In this document: positions 1-9,900 of the stretch, in pieces
How positions within the stretch are numbered: the stretch's first letter is position 1
How the letters are laid out: the number at the start of each line of letters is the position of its first letter
Source: Botryllus schlosseri
Lineage: Eukaryota > Chordata > Ascidiacea > Stolidobranchia > Styelidae
Assembly: GCA_000444245.1 (NCBI GenBank)
Contig: ATSW01013747.1
Span: forward strand, 1 to 24,503
Length of the DNA: 24,503 nt
Direction: 5' to 3'
The notes under the pieces: generated by a model
Told to the model about the DNA's origin: nothing
What the model saw: only the letters and a program-made list of their open reading frames with translations
Databases searched by the model: none
Translations under genes and position numbers: made by a program

Positions 1-464
1 ATCAATGAAGCAATGTCTGGGCGAGGTAGGGCAACAGTGTTAGTGTAACGACAAGAGGTGATCAAGTAGGGCTTTTTTGAATCTATTATAAGGCAATTCA
101 CGGATATGTGGTGGTAATGCATTCCAGATGATAGGTCCCGCGAGTAGTCGATAGATCTCTTAGTTAGGTTGATATTGGGTGGGGGTAAGTAGATGTTTCC
201 TTTAGACGAGGATCTCGTGTAATGGGAATGGACATGTTTAGCAGGTATGAAAAAGTCATCAAACACAGTAGGCAGACTATTGGAAAAATATTTGTGAACA
301 TGAAACTTATTTGGACATGATCGCCTAGGCCAAGGTGGGTGCCAGATTCCATAGACTGCTCCTTGTCGCTTCGACACCTTCCTGTCTTTTCATTGTATCG
401 CATTTTTTGTGGTGTATTGAACTGATAAAATTGCTAATAAACCAATGATGATGATGATGATGAT
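1..464. repeat. No gene recognised; possible retroposon tail ending in an (ATG)n microsatellite
   Basis: The stretch ends with AATAAACC followed by six ATG/GAT units (about 445-464). A 3' end of AATAAA plus a short microsatellite is typical of non-LTR retroposon tails, but no reverse transcriptase reading frame is recognisable. Short frames on the minus strand (164-403) match nothing I know. Confidence 0.25.
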
Positions 465-968
465 TGATGTAGCATACCCAAAACGGCATAGGCCTAACAA
501 TATTGACTCCTATATGCTCATTCAATCTTTAGTTTGCAAAGATGAAGACATACATGATTGCAGCCAAGTGCCTAACAGTCAGCATTCAATGAAAGCTCCA
601 TCGCATCGCAAGGCATCTCATTTTAGTAGTGAAACTATCGAATGTAAACAGTCTCTCAAGACTCTCCCGTTACAATAACAGCTGAATCCATCGACAATGG
701 CGAACTCGAACTGAAGGACGTACATTTCACGACATTTTGATCTTACTGGTCTAATAATTGATTTTCGAGCGTCAAATTGACCTGACGAACACTCTGATGA
801 ACCCAGGGGATGCTCGAAAACCCCAGATCTGGGTGGAAAAACCCAGGGGTGGCCTGTCTCACGAGCTGAAACAGCTTCGGCGATGGTAGCAGCATTTATT
901 CGAGACAGAATAAGCTGATATGAATGGGTGGGGTATCTTGGCTTGCATGCAATGGCGCGGATACTACC
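465..968. other. Unannotated stretch
   Basis: Contains a locally GC-richer part (780-870) with repeated CCCAGG / CCCAGATCTGGG words, the latter a short palindrome. A 120-codon open frame lies on the minus strand (980-618), but its start codon is inside the neighbouring transposon and it resembles no family I know. No gene called. Confidence 0.3.
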
Positions 969-1392
969 TAGGCTTACCATATTTCTGAAATCAAAAAAGA
1001 GGACACTTTTTCAGAAATTTGCAACTTGCAAAACCGGAGTAGAATTCTCATCTTTTCCACCCAGAGCTAAAAAAAAACCTTTTTCTCTCCACATTGCCAG
1101 GTGGATGACTAAAAAAAAAAAGAAAAGTCATCTTTTTGCTCAGAGCTAAATTCACCGTTTTTCACTCCGAAATACCCGCCGGAGCTTCACTTCTGTGCTA
1201 ATATACGGCATATCACTCTCAATTTGCTCTTAATCTGCCTAAATTTTCAAAAAAGAGGACAAAATCTCAAAAAAGAGGACAAACGGGCGTCCTCCGAGGA
1301 CACTTTCAAAAAAGAGGACAAATTAATTATAGAATGTAAACGTTTACATTCTATAAATTAATCCTCCTAAAAGAGGACGTATGGTAAGCCTA
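969..1392. mobile_element. hAT-type non-autonomous element with perfect target duplication
   Basis: Terminal inverted repeats TAGGCTTACCATA (969-981) and its complement at 1380-1392 are exact. They are flanked by the identical 8-mer ATACTACC at 961-968 and 1393-1400. An 8-bp duplication and a 424-bp length with no transposase point to a hAT-superfamily MITE. Inside, AAAAGAGGACA recurs at least five times near both ends, as subterminal binding motifs do. A perfect 28-bp palindrome lies at 1328-1355. Confidence 0.88.
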
Positions 1393-2381
1393 ATACTACC
1401 AAGACTGAGAGTCTTAGAAAACCACTTAGGGATTCCCACAAGATTAAGAGATCTCTTTCAGATAGTACTGTTATGCAAACTGTTGTCAGGTGACGTACGC
1501 AACTCATACTGTAGAATAAAATGATATTCATGATCCCGATATTCTTTGTTGTATTTGTATTCCTTCAATAAAATACTAGTTCTTTTGTGGTAACTATGTG
1601 TGACTTATTTCGTCTCGATGTTGCCTTGAGACTGGTATTGAGTTGGCGAACCTTGCTGTACAAACTGGTTGGATCTGTCTCTATGAGTATATAGAAAAAT
1701 ATCCACGTCAACACACAATCTGTCAGAGATTCTCTTCACTCGGTGTTGCTCGACTGAAATCTTTTGCCACGGAAATTTTGATGGGACAGAGCGATCACGT
1801 ATTCTGTTTGCAGCAATGCGTTAGCCTGATGTTATTATCGTGGAATTGTCTTCCATATACTTTTGTATTCCGAGAGCTCTAGTAATGTAAATCACTGACT
1901 GAGACAAGCCTGATATCACTATCGTGGAAATGTCTTTCACAGACTCTTATATTCTCTGAGTGATCTAGAAATGTAAATCACAAACTACAGACATATTGAC
2001 AATTTATTGCTTCGTCAAAAATAAACAAATTTGACTGGAAATCATGAAATCACATGTAAAGGTCTTATACTACTCGTCGCAACTATTGCAGTGGACTAAT
2101 ACAGTGCACTCATTTTTACAGAGGATATAGCTCAGTGGAGGTAACAGAAGAAGAAACACAAATAAGAGTCGAGGCAATAATAATATGCAGATTGTCATAA
2201 TAATATGATGTTTATGATAGAAGAAGATGGAAATGAATGTTATAAATAACAAGTTTCTCACAAATATGCCAGTGTTACACAAACCTTAAATAAAATCCTT
2301 TCCACAGTCACCTCTCCTATGTTCCAACGTAATACAATCTTTATTTATAGCTTCTTGTCCTTTGCGATGGAAGCTACCGGT
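1393..2381. repeat. No gene; contains a two-copy direct repeat of about 84-86 bp (1823-1985)
   Basis: AGCCTGAT...ATCGTGGAA starts at 1823 and again at 1907, and CTAG-AATGTAAATCAC ends the copies near 1892 and 1978. The copies differ at several places, so the duplication is not recent. AATAAA words occur near 1517 and 1568 without a recognisable gene. An isolated tRNA A-box-like word occurs at 2128-2138. Confidence 0.5.
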
Positions 2382-3878
2382 CAATGTTCCCTCTAAGCTG
2401 CGCACGTGCGCAAATGCGCAGTGCTGAAACGGTCTCTGCGCATAGAAAATCTACGCTGCGCACAAAAAATCAGAAATGATGTTTTTTTTATAGTTGTTGC
2501 GCACTGTTGTCCAATGGACCACGCAAGCGCGCAGATTCGTGAAAATTGAGATGGAACATTGCCAGGGCCAAATAGTGTTATCACACAAGTCTGAAACCGA
2601 GGTACAAGTGCACCCCGCAAAGGTAACTATTGCGCTCCGTGAAGAAATGAGAGTTCACAATCACCTGCGCCTAAAGGAAGATATTTTTTAGTATGGCCTC
2701 GTACACGTGAGCGATACTGATATCATTTCAATAGCGCATTATTTTCTGAAAATGGCGAAATAACATGGTTTAACAAAGTTATAAATAACAATGGGCTAGC
2801 TTGAAGTTAATCTGCGAGAAACTAACGAATGATAGTCTTCTCCGCGTGGCATGAACATTGCGTAAAATTTACTCAGGACCGTAACTTTCGCACCCCAAAT
2901 CCCCCAATTGGAGGGGCCGAGCTCGAAGGGGGTCCAAAATTATTTCGAGAATTAACACAAATCATGGTGTATTCTTTGAAATTTTTCAGGAATTTTTTTT
3001 CGCGCTACGCGGGTTTTTTGTTAGTGTAAGATATCTGATTATTGGGTACCCTTTCCCAACAAAAATTAGGCATGATTTATAGAAATGGGCAGTTGGGCGT
3101 CGGCCATTACCGCACCATGACATATGAATTTAAAGGCTAACATGCAAATCCAAGAAGTGCGCCAGAACGAGCAGCAGCGAGAAAACCTTGGGCGAAAAAG
3201 ACTGCTCCGGTGCTGACCAAAAACTTCGATATATACAAATATATGTGTATTTGTCCATGTCCATGGGCGCCTAAATGGCTGGCGCCGAATGTTCCTGTCC
3301 TGGCGATCCGAGTCCCACAACAAGACAAATGCCATATCGAGGGAACATTATTTTCCAGCTAAGAAATACCAATTTGAAATCGTGTACGTCTTTTACTTTA
3401 GTACGTTTTTGCGATTTCAATATCTTTTGACATAGGAGATAGGGGGTCACGAAATAGCATCATGTAACGAAGTCATTATATCAACGGGTACGCCCGAAGA
3501 TGTTTTATTATTATTTAGAGGGCCTATCTATTCCAACACTACCTCACTGGATCAGCTCTACCGGTAAATCTGATTATGTGAGCAGGGAGAGGATAAAAAT
3601 TGACAGCAATATATATGCAATTCCCGATCATATTGGCCGATGCAATCATGAATTATAGAAATTTTTTCGCGCTATTAGGGACGCTACTACTAAATGGGCA
3701 CCCAATGTACATGATAAGTACCGGAAGAAGCCTAGAGCCGTAGGGGGGTCTGGGGGGCGAAACCCCCAGTAGTTTGTTTTATCACCCTATTGGAGGGTGA
3801 TTGCGCACTGTTGTCCGAGGGCCTGCGCAGTGAGTTGGCGTGTTTGCGCAGACTCTTGAAAAATTAGAGGGAACGTTG
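2382..3878. mobile_element. Terminal-inverted-repeat DNA element, hAT-like, possibly composite
   Basis: The left end CAATGTTCCCTCTAA (2382) pairs with TTAGAGGGAACGTTG at 3864-3878 (one mismatch). GC-rich TGCGCA motifs follow both ends. The palindrome ACCGGT flanks it on both sides (2376-2381 and 3879-3884). A second right-end-like segment lies at about 2500-2560 (GCGCACTGTTGTCC ... GGAACATTG), so either a 180-bp copy sits at the left edge or an end was duplicated. Between them are poly-G words such as GGGGGTCTGGGGGG near 3745. No transposase frame recognised. Confidence 0.6.
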
Positions 3879-5679
3879 ACCGGTACCTATCACCATTCTC
3901 TTATTACTGCATAATGCACATAGGGACGCAACAATGAAGGTGTGAGACACCATTCAGCTTCGTTTTTACATACTATATGCAGGCACTGGCACATATAGAT
4001 CTACAACTACGTTACGCCCCTTCAAAAGTGATGGAGTATCAAAACCTCCGATCCGACAGCTGGCCAGCCTTTCGTAACAATGGCGCCACCCATCCGCAGC
4101 CAGTGGTAATCGTCTATAGCGATTATTGCGCAAAGCGATCTGCTCTACCGAAATGCACTGCACGTTTTGTTATAGTTTTGTTTTGTTTTGTTATATCTAT
4201 TACGTATTATGAACTGGAAATATGATAAGTGACTTTGGCCCCAGACGAGTAAAATACAGCTGAGAAGAGTGTATTGATATTATGGTTCAATTTAACACCT
4301 TGAGCAATTAATGCAGATTTAGCGCTATTTTTAACGCTTTTTTCTTAATATTTAGCGACATCTAGCGATTTTTGACAACAGTTTTAGCGATTTTCTTCCA
4401 TCCGGAGTTGGCAACACTGACCAAATTGCCAGGTTTGTCCGAAGGAAAAGCGACAGACATTCCAGAGGCCGCTTTAGATAAAATACGCAGTCGTTTGCAC
4501 ATGGACCACGATGATGTACGGAATAATTTGATTTTTAAGGTACTAAAATCGTTTCTGCCAGGAGGTTATGTCATCATAAGGCATTAGCCATGCCCATAGC
4601 CAGGGCCCAGGGAGATCAGCTGTGGTTATTGGTTTCGATTTCTTCATGGAACTCCCTTCAAAATCCGCATGCATGCATGGTTTTGCACCGTTATTGAACG
4701 AATGTTACATTTGGCAAGAAATAAGGTAATCTTATAGCTGCTGCACATCGCAAAATTCATTGTAACCGGTGATTTTGATTATAATGCTGTGGCCTGTGGG
4801 GAATGTGAGAACATTCAGTCAGTTGACAATTGTCATCGACATTAATCCCTAAATCAGACGTGTACAACTAGATAATTTTAGTTGGCTAATTAGAACGAAA
4901 TACCGTTAATCTAATTCTCATCCAACTTGTGAATGTTTCCATGCTCCTAATCTGATTTGCGAAATGTTTCTATAAGCTCTGTAATAACTATCAAATTTCC
5001 GGTTCTCTTGAAACTTAAAATGTTACAGGAGGACCGTACACTGTCTACATTGTGAAAGGAGCCAATCTTGGTACAGACATTTGCTATTCATTATTATCCA
5101 TTGCCTGTGGCTGCATACGTCGAAGCGATATATTTCACAAACATCCACGTCTGCGGAAAGGCTACAGCCTACAATGCTTAATTGTATGCAATAGTAACAT
5201 TATATAAATATATTATTATGTAATATTAGGATCATTATAATTTTGCAATATCACTTTGTTGTGTTTCGTGTCCGTTTGTCGGCTACATAAAATATGTTGG
5301 TAGTGTCAGTTTCTCTCTTCTTAAGGTTTCCTCTTTCCACAAGCACAAATATATACCAATTACAACTATATAATGAACCAGTTAGTCAAAATCTGCTACT
5401 AGTACTATAATATCTATATAGTTGTCAGACATAGAGATGAGAAATCGGGCTGTGAATATTTGATTTCACAATGTATTAGCGTTTTAAGCTTTTCGACTGA
5501 CTCTCATCGAGAGTGACCTTCATTTTATATCAATGACTTAGATTTGAGTGCATAAATTGTGAATATAAATGTATTATATGTTGCAGTATTCAAATTACGC
5601 ATCATGGCGATCTTATTTGAATATGTAATGTCATATTTTTCGTGCTTCATTCGGGAATTTTCAAAAGCTTCGTATATAG
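3879..5679. other. Unannotated intergenic stretch
   Basis: No gene recognised. It contains a GTTTT run near 4170, degenerate TTTAGCGA-type repeats at 4320-4400, and a degraded copy of the ATTCTAATTC repeat family at about 4895-5035. A short open stretch (about 4432-4538) has an acceptor-like AATTGCCAG and a donor-like TTTAAG/GTACTA, but no recognisable homology. TA-rich DNA lies around 5200-5230. Confidence 0.4.
4895..5035 (+). repeat. Degraded ATTCTAATTC-family repeat (copy A)
   Basis: GCGAAATGTTTC...CCATGCTCCTAATCTGATTT and CCGGTTCTCTTGAAA resemble the stretch at 9555-9640 and the reverse complement of 17690-17800. A partial, old copy. Confidence 0.4.
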
Positions 5680-6502
5680 CAGTGGTTCTCAACTTTTTTG
5701 TCGTCACGGACCCCCACGTTTTTTTTTCTTCAAATGTAGCGCTAATATCGTGCAACTGTCATCGTTCCTGTGCAAATATAACTGAATGCAATAGTTATAA
5801 ACGGCAACAAAATGACTTTTCTTGATAATAACATCACACTATTTATGTAGAAATTGCGTCGGCTTAAATTATTTCAAAGCGAATTCTGCCTCTGCAGCTG
5901 CATTTCTTTAATACGTGGTCGTGTCTTGAAATTACGTGCCTTCGATTTGATAAGAGCAAGTGCCGAAAATCCATTTCCACTAAGATAGGTGGCGGCGAAT
6001 GTAATAATAACGGGAAACGCTTCCAATAACATCTTTAAGTATGATCGCAACACATGACGATAGCACCAACACAGGGAAACAGATTTTTAATGGACATATA
6101 ACGTCCAGCCCAGCCTAGTCATTTCTATCTAGCAGCTCATCTTGAAGTTATAATGGAATAGCGGTTATGTATATCACAGGTGTAAATGGATTTTTAAAAA
6201 CTTTTCGAAGTCACCTCGACCTTACTTCTCCAACTGCAACTATTTTTCCACATACCCCAACAAAACATCGCTAAACATCAATATGTTCGTATCAGTAGGC
6301 TATCGGAAATTAAAATGAGTTATCACTGTAGAGTATTTCATCTAAGACGGCCATTCTGTTGATGTGATTAATGAAGTTTTAGCCGTAATGAAGCACAAAC
6401 TGCCTCGTGAATCCGCTAATATAAGAAATTAAAATTTTGGAAATTTTAAGGCTTTGCCGACCTCCTGGAAATGCTTAGCGGACCCCCAGTCGAGAACCAC
6501 TG
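5680..6502. mobile_element. Charlie-like hAT non-autonomous element
   Basis: Ends CAGTGGTTCTCAACT (5680) and AGTCGAGAACCACTG (to 6502) are inverted with one mismatch, and match the well-known hAT/Charlie terminal CAGTGGTTCTCAA. Flanks GTATATAG (5672-5679) and GTACATAG (6503-6510) are an 8-bp duplication with one change. ACGGACCCCC near both ends extends the likeness. 823 bp, no transposase frame. Confidence 0.85.
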
Positions 6503-6869
6503 GTACATAGGGAAATGACTGTGAATGTTTTCTCCAACCGCGAATCGATCACAAAGGTTTTCTTGTAAAACCCTTTATTTCTGCCTAAATTCTGAAAATA
6601 AACAGATGTCTGTGTAAAGTACGTTGACGGAAATACTAGTAATATAATACAATATTATATTTTTGGATTCAGTATGAAAGGAGATGTGATCACGTAACAT
6701 GAGACGGAATATATATTTACTTTAATCGATTCCATTTCACATGTTTCAAGATATAAACTGCTCCATATTTGTCGCACTGTTTATCAAAATTTATAAGACA
6801 TGAATGGTGACTGCTATTTGTAACCGGGTCGTTCAACATTTACAGCCTTGTTAAATTAACTAGTTGCGG
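6503..6869. other. Stretch upstream of the kinase promoter
   Basis: AT-rich with no repeat or gene recognised. It may hold a distal 5' leader or upstream exon of the kinase gene, but no splice signals stand out. Confidence 0.3.
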
Positions 6870-6943
6870 TCCATTCCAATTTGCCAATGGACAACATTGT
6901 GATGTCACAGAGGTTTTAGTTGTGATGCAACACAACGACATTC
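6870..6943 (+). promoter_or_regulatory. Probable core promoter / 5' leader of the PSKH1 gene
   Basis: Two CCAAT words lie at 6876-6880 and 6884-6888, and a CRE/ATF-like TGATGTCA at 6900-6907, all within 70 bases of the start codon. No TATA box is seen in the expected place. CCAAT plus CRE without TATA is common at housekeeping promoters, but the words are short and could be chance. A 5' non-coding exon farther upstream is not excluded. Confidence 0.3.
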
Positions 6944-6986
6944 ATGGGTTGCGGACACAGTAAGGTCATTCCGGATTTGAACAAAG
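6944..6986 (+). CDS. PSKH1: PSKH1 coding exon 1: acylation micro-exon
   Basis: Encodes M-G-C-G-H-S-K-V-I-P-D-L-N-K plus the first base of an Asp codon, and ends at an AAAG/GTAACG donor. The human protein begins MGCGTSKVLPEPPKDV, so the match runs through the junction: the split codon G/AT gives the conserved Asp, followed by Val. Gly2 is the expected myristoylation site and Cys3 the palmitoylation site. The ATG context (ACATTCATGG) has G at +4. Too short to show up in an ORF scan. I found it by searching upstream for the family N-terminus. Confidence 0.9.
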
Positions 6987-9900
6987 GTAACGACTAGGGA
7001 TGGTGTTCGCGTTCTGTGTGTGAACCTTACAAATTTAGAGGTTCACATTTACAAACGAACCGTGGTAGGCTCTGCACTGTGAACCTTTTCCATATATTGC
7101 AACTTTCACATTATTACATGTTTGGTTGAAATTTATTGCATTGCAACTGCTGGCCACTCTATGCATGACACTATCAGCATAAAAAAAGTCAACACTTAAC
7201 GAGCATGCACCCTGACAATCTCAAATATTTTGCTTTGTTACAGAAGTTTGCTCGAAATATCCAGATTTCCGTTTGTGAATATGTAGTGACTCGATTCTAT
7301 GCTGTGAGCCTGACCCGCAATCACACAACATGAAGAGCGAAATAGGCTACATGTAGTCAGCGAATGATGCTTATTCAACCAACCAATGGAATTGATATCG
7401 TTGTCTGCTGTAAAAAATCTAGCAGGCTTACTGCATCAATCTTGACTTTATATGTTGACCGTATCATAAAAACCAAATCCGTGCGATTCGGGTGTTGGCT
7501 ACTGCTGTATAACTTGTTAATGGGGTAATATCGGTAGTAAATATAGAAAACCGTTTTACACTCTGCCCAATATCAACGTAGCAATACTCAGAAGCCAAAT
7601 AGGCCTACATTGTCCGGTCTGGCCTAGACCGTTGCATTGAGGCGTAAGCTCATATTCCCATGCAAGTCCTCGTCGATATTGTTGGCAAAGAGACGGAAGT
7701 TACTGATTTCATGGGATTATTATAGCATTTGATTGCCTCAGTTGATACATTTAAGACGTTCAAAACGTCAACATTACTTCAGTATTTTGGCATTATGTTA
7801 CCCGAGTCGCCGCTAGGTATCGTATACAGTAATATAGGCTATCACTTCACTGAAATATAGGGTTGGAATTAGCAATATGACGTCACGAACCTGAACCTTT
7901 CAGAGGTTCACACCATACGACATTCGTCATAGCGAGACTTGTGCAAACTACTGGATTTTAAAATGTGTGACTGAAGCGAGAACTAAAACTACTCACTTTT
8001 CCAAACTACAACTAGAACTACTCCCTTCTGAAGTCTCGCAACTAGAATTAAAATTAACAACCTTTAAGACTACTCAACTACCGTAACAAACTTAAACACA
8101 GCTTACTAATTACTGAATTACAAACGAGCGAAGAAATATCGGCGATAGAATTGGCATTTCAAAAGGACGTGGTTTGAACTGTGAAATGGGAGGTATACCC
8201 CACTGTTAGTAGTGAGGACTCTGAGCTAGCAATGGCTGCAAGGACACAACACAGCAGAACACGGGTATCACGATTCACACTAAATGACGACACGTGTTTT
8301 GTATTTGTTCGGCAACTGATTCATGCTTGAATGCGCAACTAGAACTAGAGCTATTCACTTTTAAACATCCGCAACCGAAGAACTACTCGCTTTTGAGAAC
8401 TCAGAACTAGAACTATTCACTTTCAAGATCCTCACGCAACTAGAACTAAAACTACTGGTTAGTTGACAGTCTGCTTAACTAGATCTGTAGTGCGTACAAG
8501 TATGTTAGTAGCCTTAATATGCAGCCAATTTACGACTCAAACATCTTTTTAGATGTAGCGAGGGACGGCGCGACCAAACAAGATGGGGCCAAAAACACCG
8601 GAACCGCCGCCAAATATGCGTTCTCGAAAACCGCGGAAGGTTCCAAAAGTAGCGACGAAAACGATGACAAAAAACAGAAAGGATCGCAAGCTAACAAAAT
8701 CGCGAAATATCGGGAAAAATTCGATCAACGAGTCATCGCAAAATACGACGTGAAAGCTCTGATCGGAAAAGGCAGTTTCAGCAGAGTCGTTCGCGCCGAA
8801 CATAAAGGCACAAAGCAACCGTACGCTATCAAGATGATAGAGGTCAAGCAAAGAGAAGGACGCTCTGCCGCTGACTCTGAATTAAGAGTACTACGTAGAG
8901 TCAGACATCCGTACATAGTACAGCTTATCGAAGTGTTTGAGGCTCCCGATAAAATCTACATGGTGATGGAGTTAGCGACAGGTGGCGAGCTGTTCGATCG
9001 TATCATAAAGCACGGTAGTTTTACGGAAATGGATGCGACCAAAGCTTTGCAAATGGTGCTAGAAGGACTACGTTATTTACACAGTCTAGGTATCACGCAT
9101 CGCGATTTAAAACCGGAAAATCTACTTTATTACCATCCCGGGAACGATTCAAAGCTTCTCATCACCGATTTTGGATTAGCTTTCTCTCGTAAAGCGAGTG
9201 ACGAAATCATGATGAAAACCACTTGCGGTACTCCGGAGTATATCGCGCCCGAGGTCTTGCTGAGGGAGCCGTACACAAATATGGTGGATTGCTGGTCCGT
9301 GGGGGTGATCAGCTATATCTTACTGAGCGGAACAATGCCTTTCGATGATGAAAACAAAACAAAATTGTATCATAAGATTCTGAATGCAGAGTATAATTTT
9401 GACGGCGAGGTAAGTTGATTTGCTTGGTTGCCAGTGAATTCAAGACTAGCGCTGCCCCGTTATCCTAACCTTGACCGACCCAGGCTCCAGAACAAGTAGA
9501 TGAGTCAAGTCGTTTAATTCGACTAATTAGAGTCAAGTGCCAGCAATTTGGTTCGCTTGTAATTTGCGAAATGCCTCCATGCTCTCATTTTGATTGTAAT
9601 TTAATTTCTGGTTTTCCTGAAAATGCCAAAAATGCGAAACGGACTCCGATTTGAGACGAACTCAACTTAATTCAATCTCGAAGTTTTCGCGAATTCAGTG
9701 AGTCAATTCTAATTTTGAAAGAAAAACTGTCTAGCGGTAATCAGGGTTGTAAACAAGTCAAAAGGTTTCGAGTCGCAAGTCAATCTCGCTTAGGCTATAT
9801 AGTTTTGACTCGAGTCAAGTCGAGTCTTATTCAATTCACCACCGAGTCAAGTCCGAGTCGAGGACAAGTCATTATGTTCACTGCTTAGTTTTGAGCTCAA

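Noticed and set aside
618-980. 120-codon open frame on the minus strand
   Set aside because: Its start codon lies inside the terminal repeat of the hAT element and the product matches no family I recognise.
2121-2200. GGATATAGCTCAGTGG looks like the A-box end of a tRNA gene
   Set aside because: No B-box (GGTTCRANYCC) follows at the expected distance and no cloverleaf can be drawn. At most a tRNA-derived fragment.
3066-3335. 89-codon open frame on the minus strand
   Set aside because: Inside the 2382-3878 element, overlapping another frame, with no family likeness.
4372-4587. 71-codon open frame with splice-like borders (4432-4538)
   Set aside because: Short, no homology recognised, and no neighbouring exons found.
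8519-9418. Kinase frame taken as a 299-residue protein starting MQPIYDSNIF
   Set aside because: The start lies in intron 1 and the last two residues before its stop lie past the donor. The micro-exon at 6944 and exons 3-5 give a full PSKH1-like protein.
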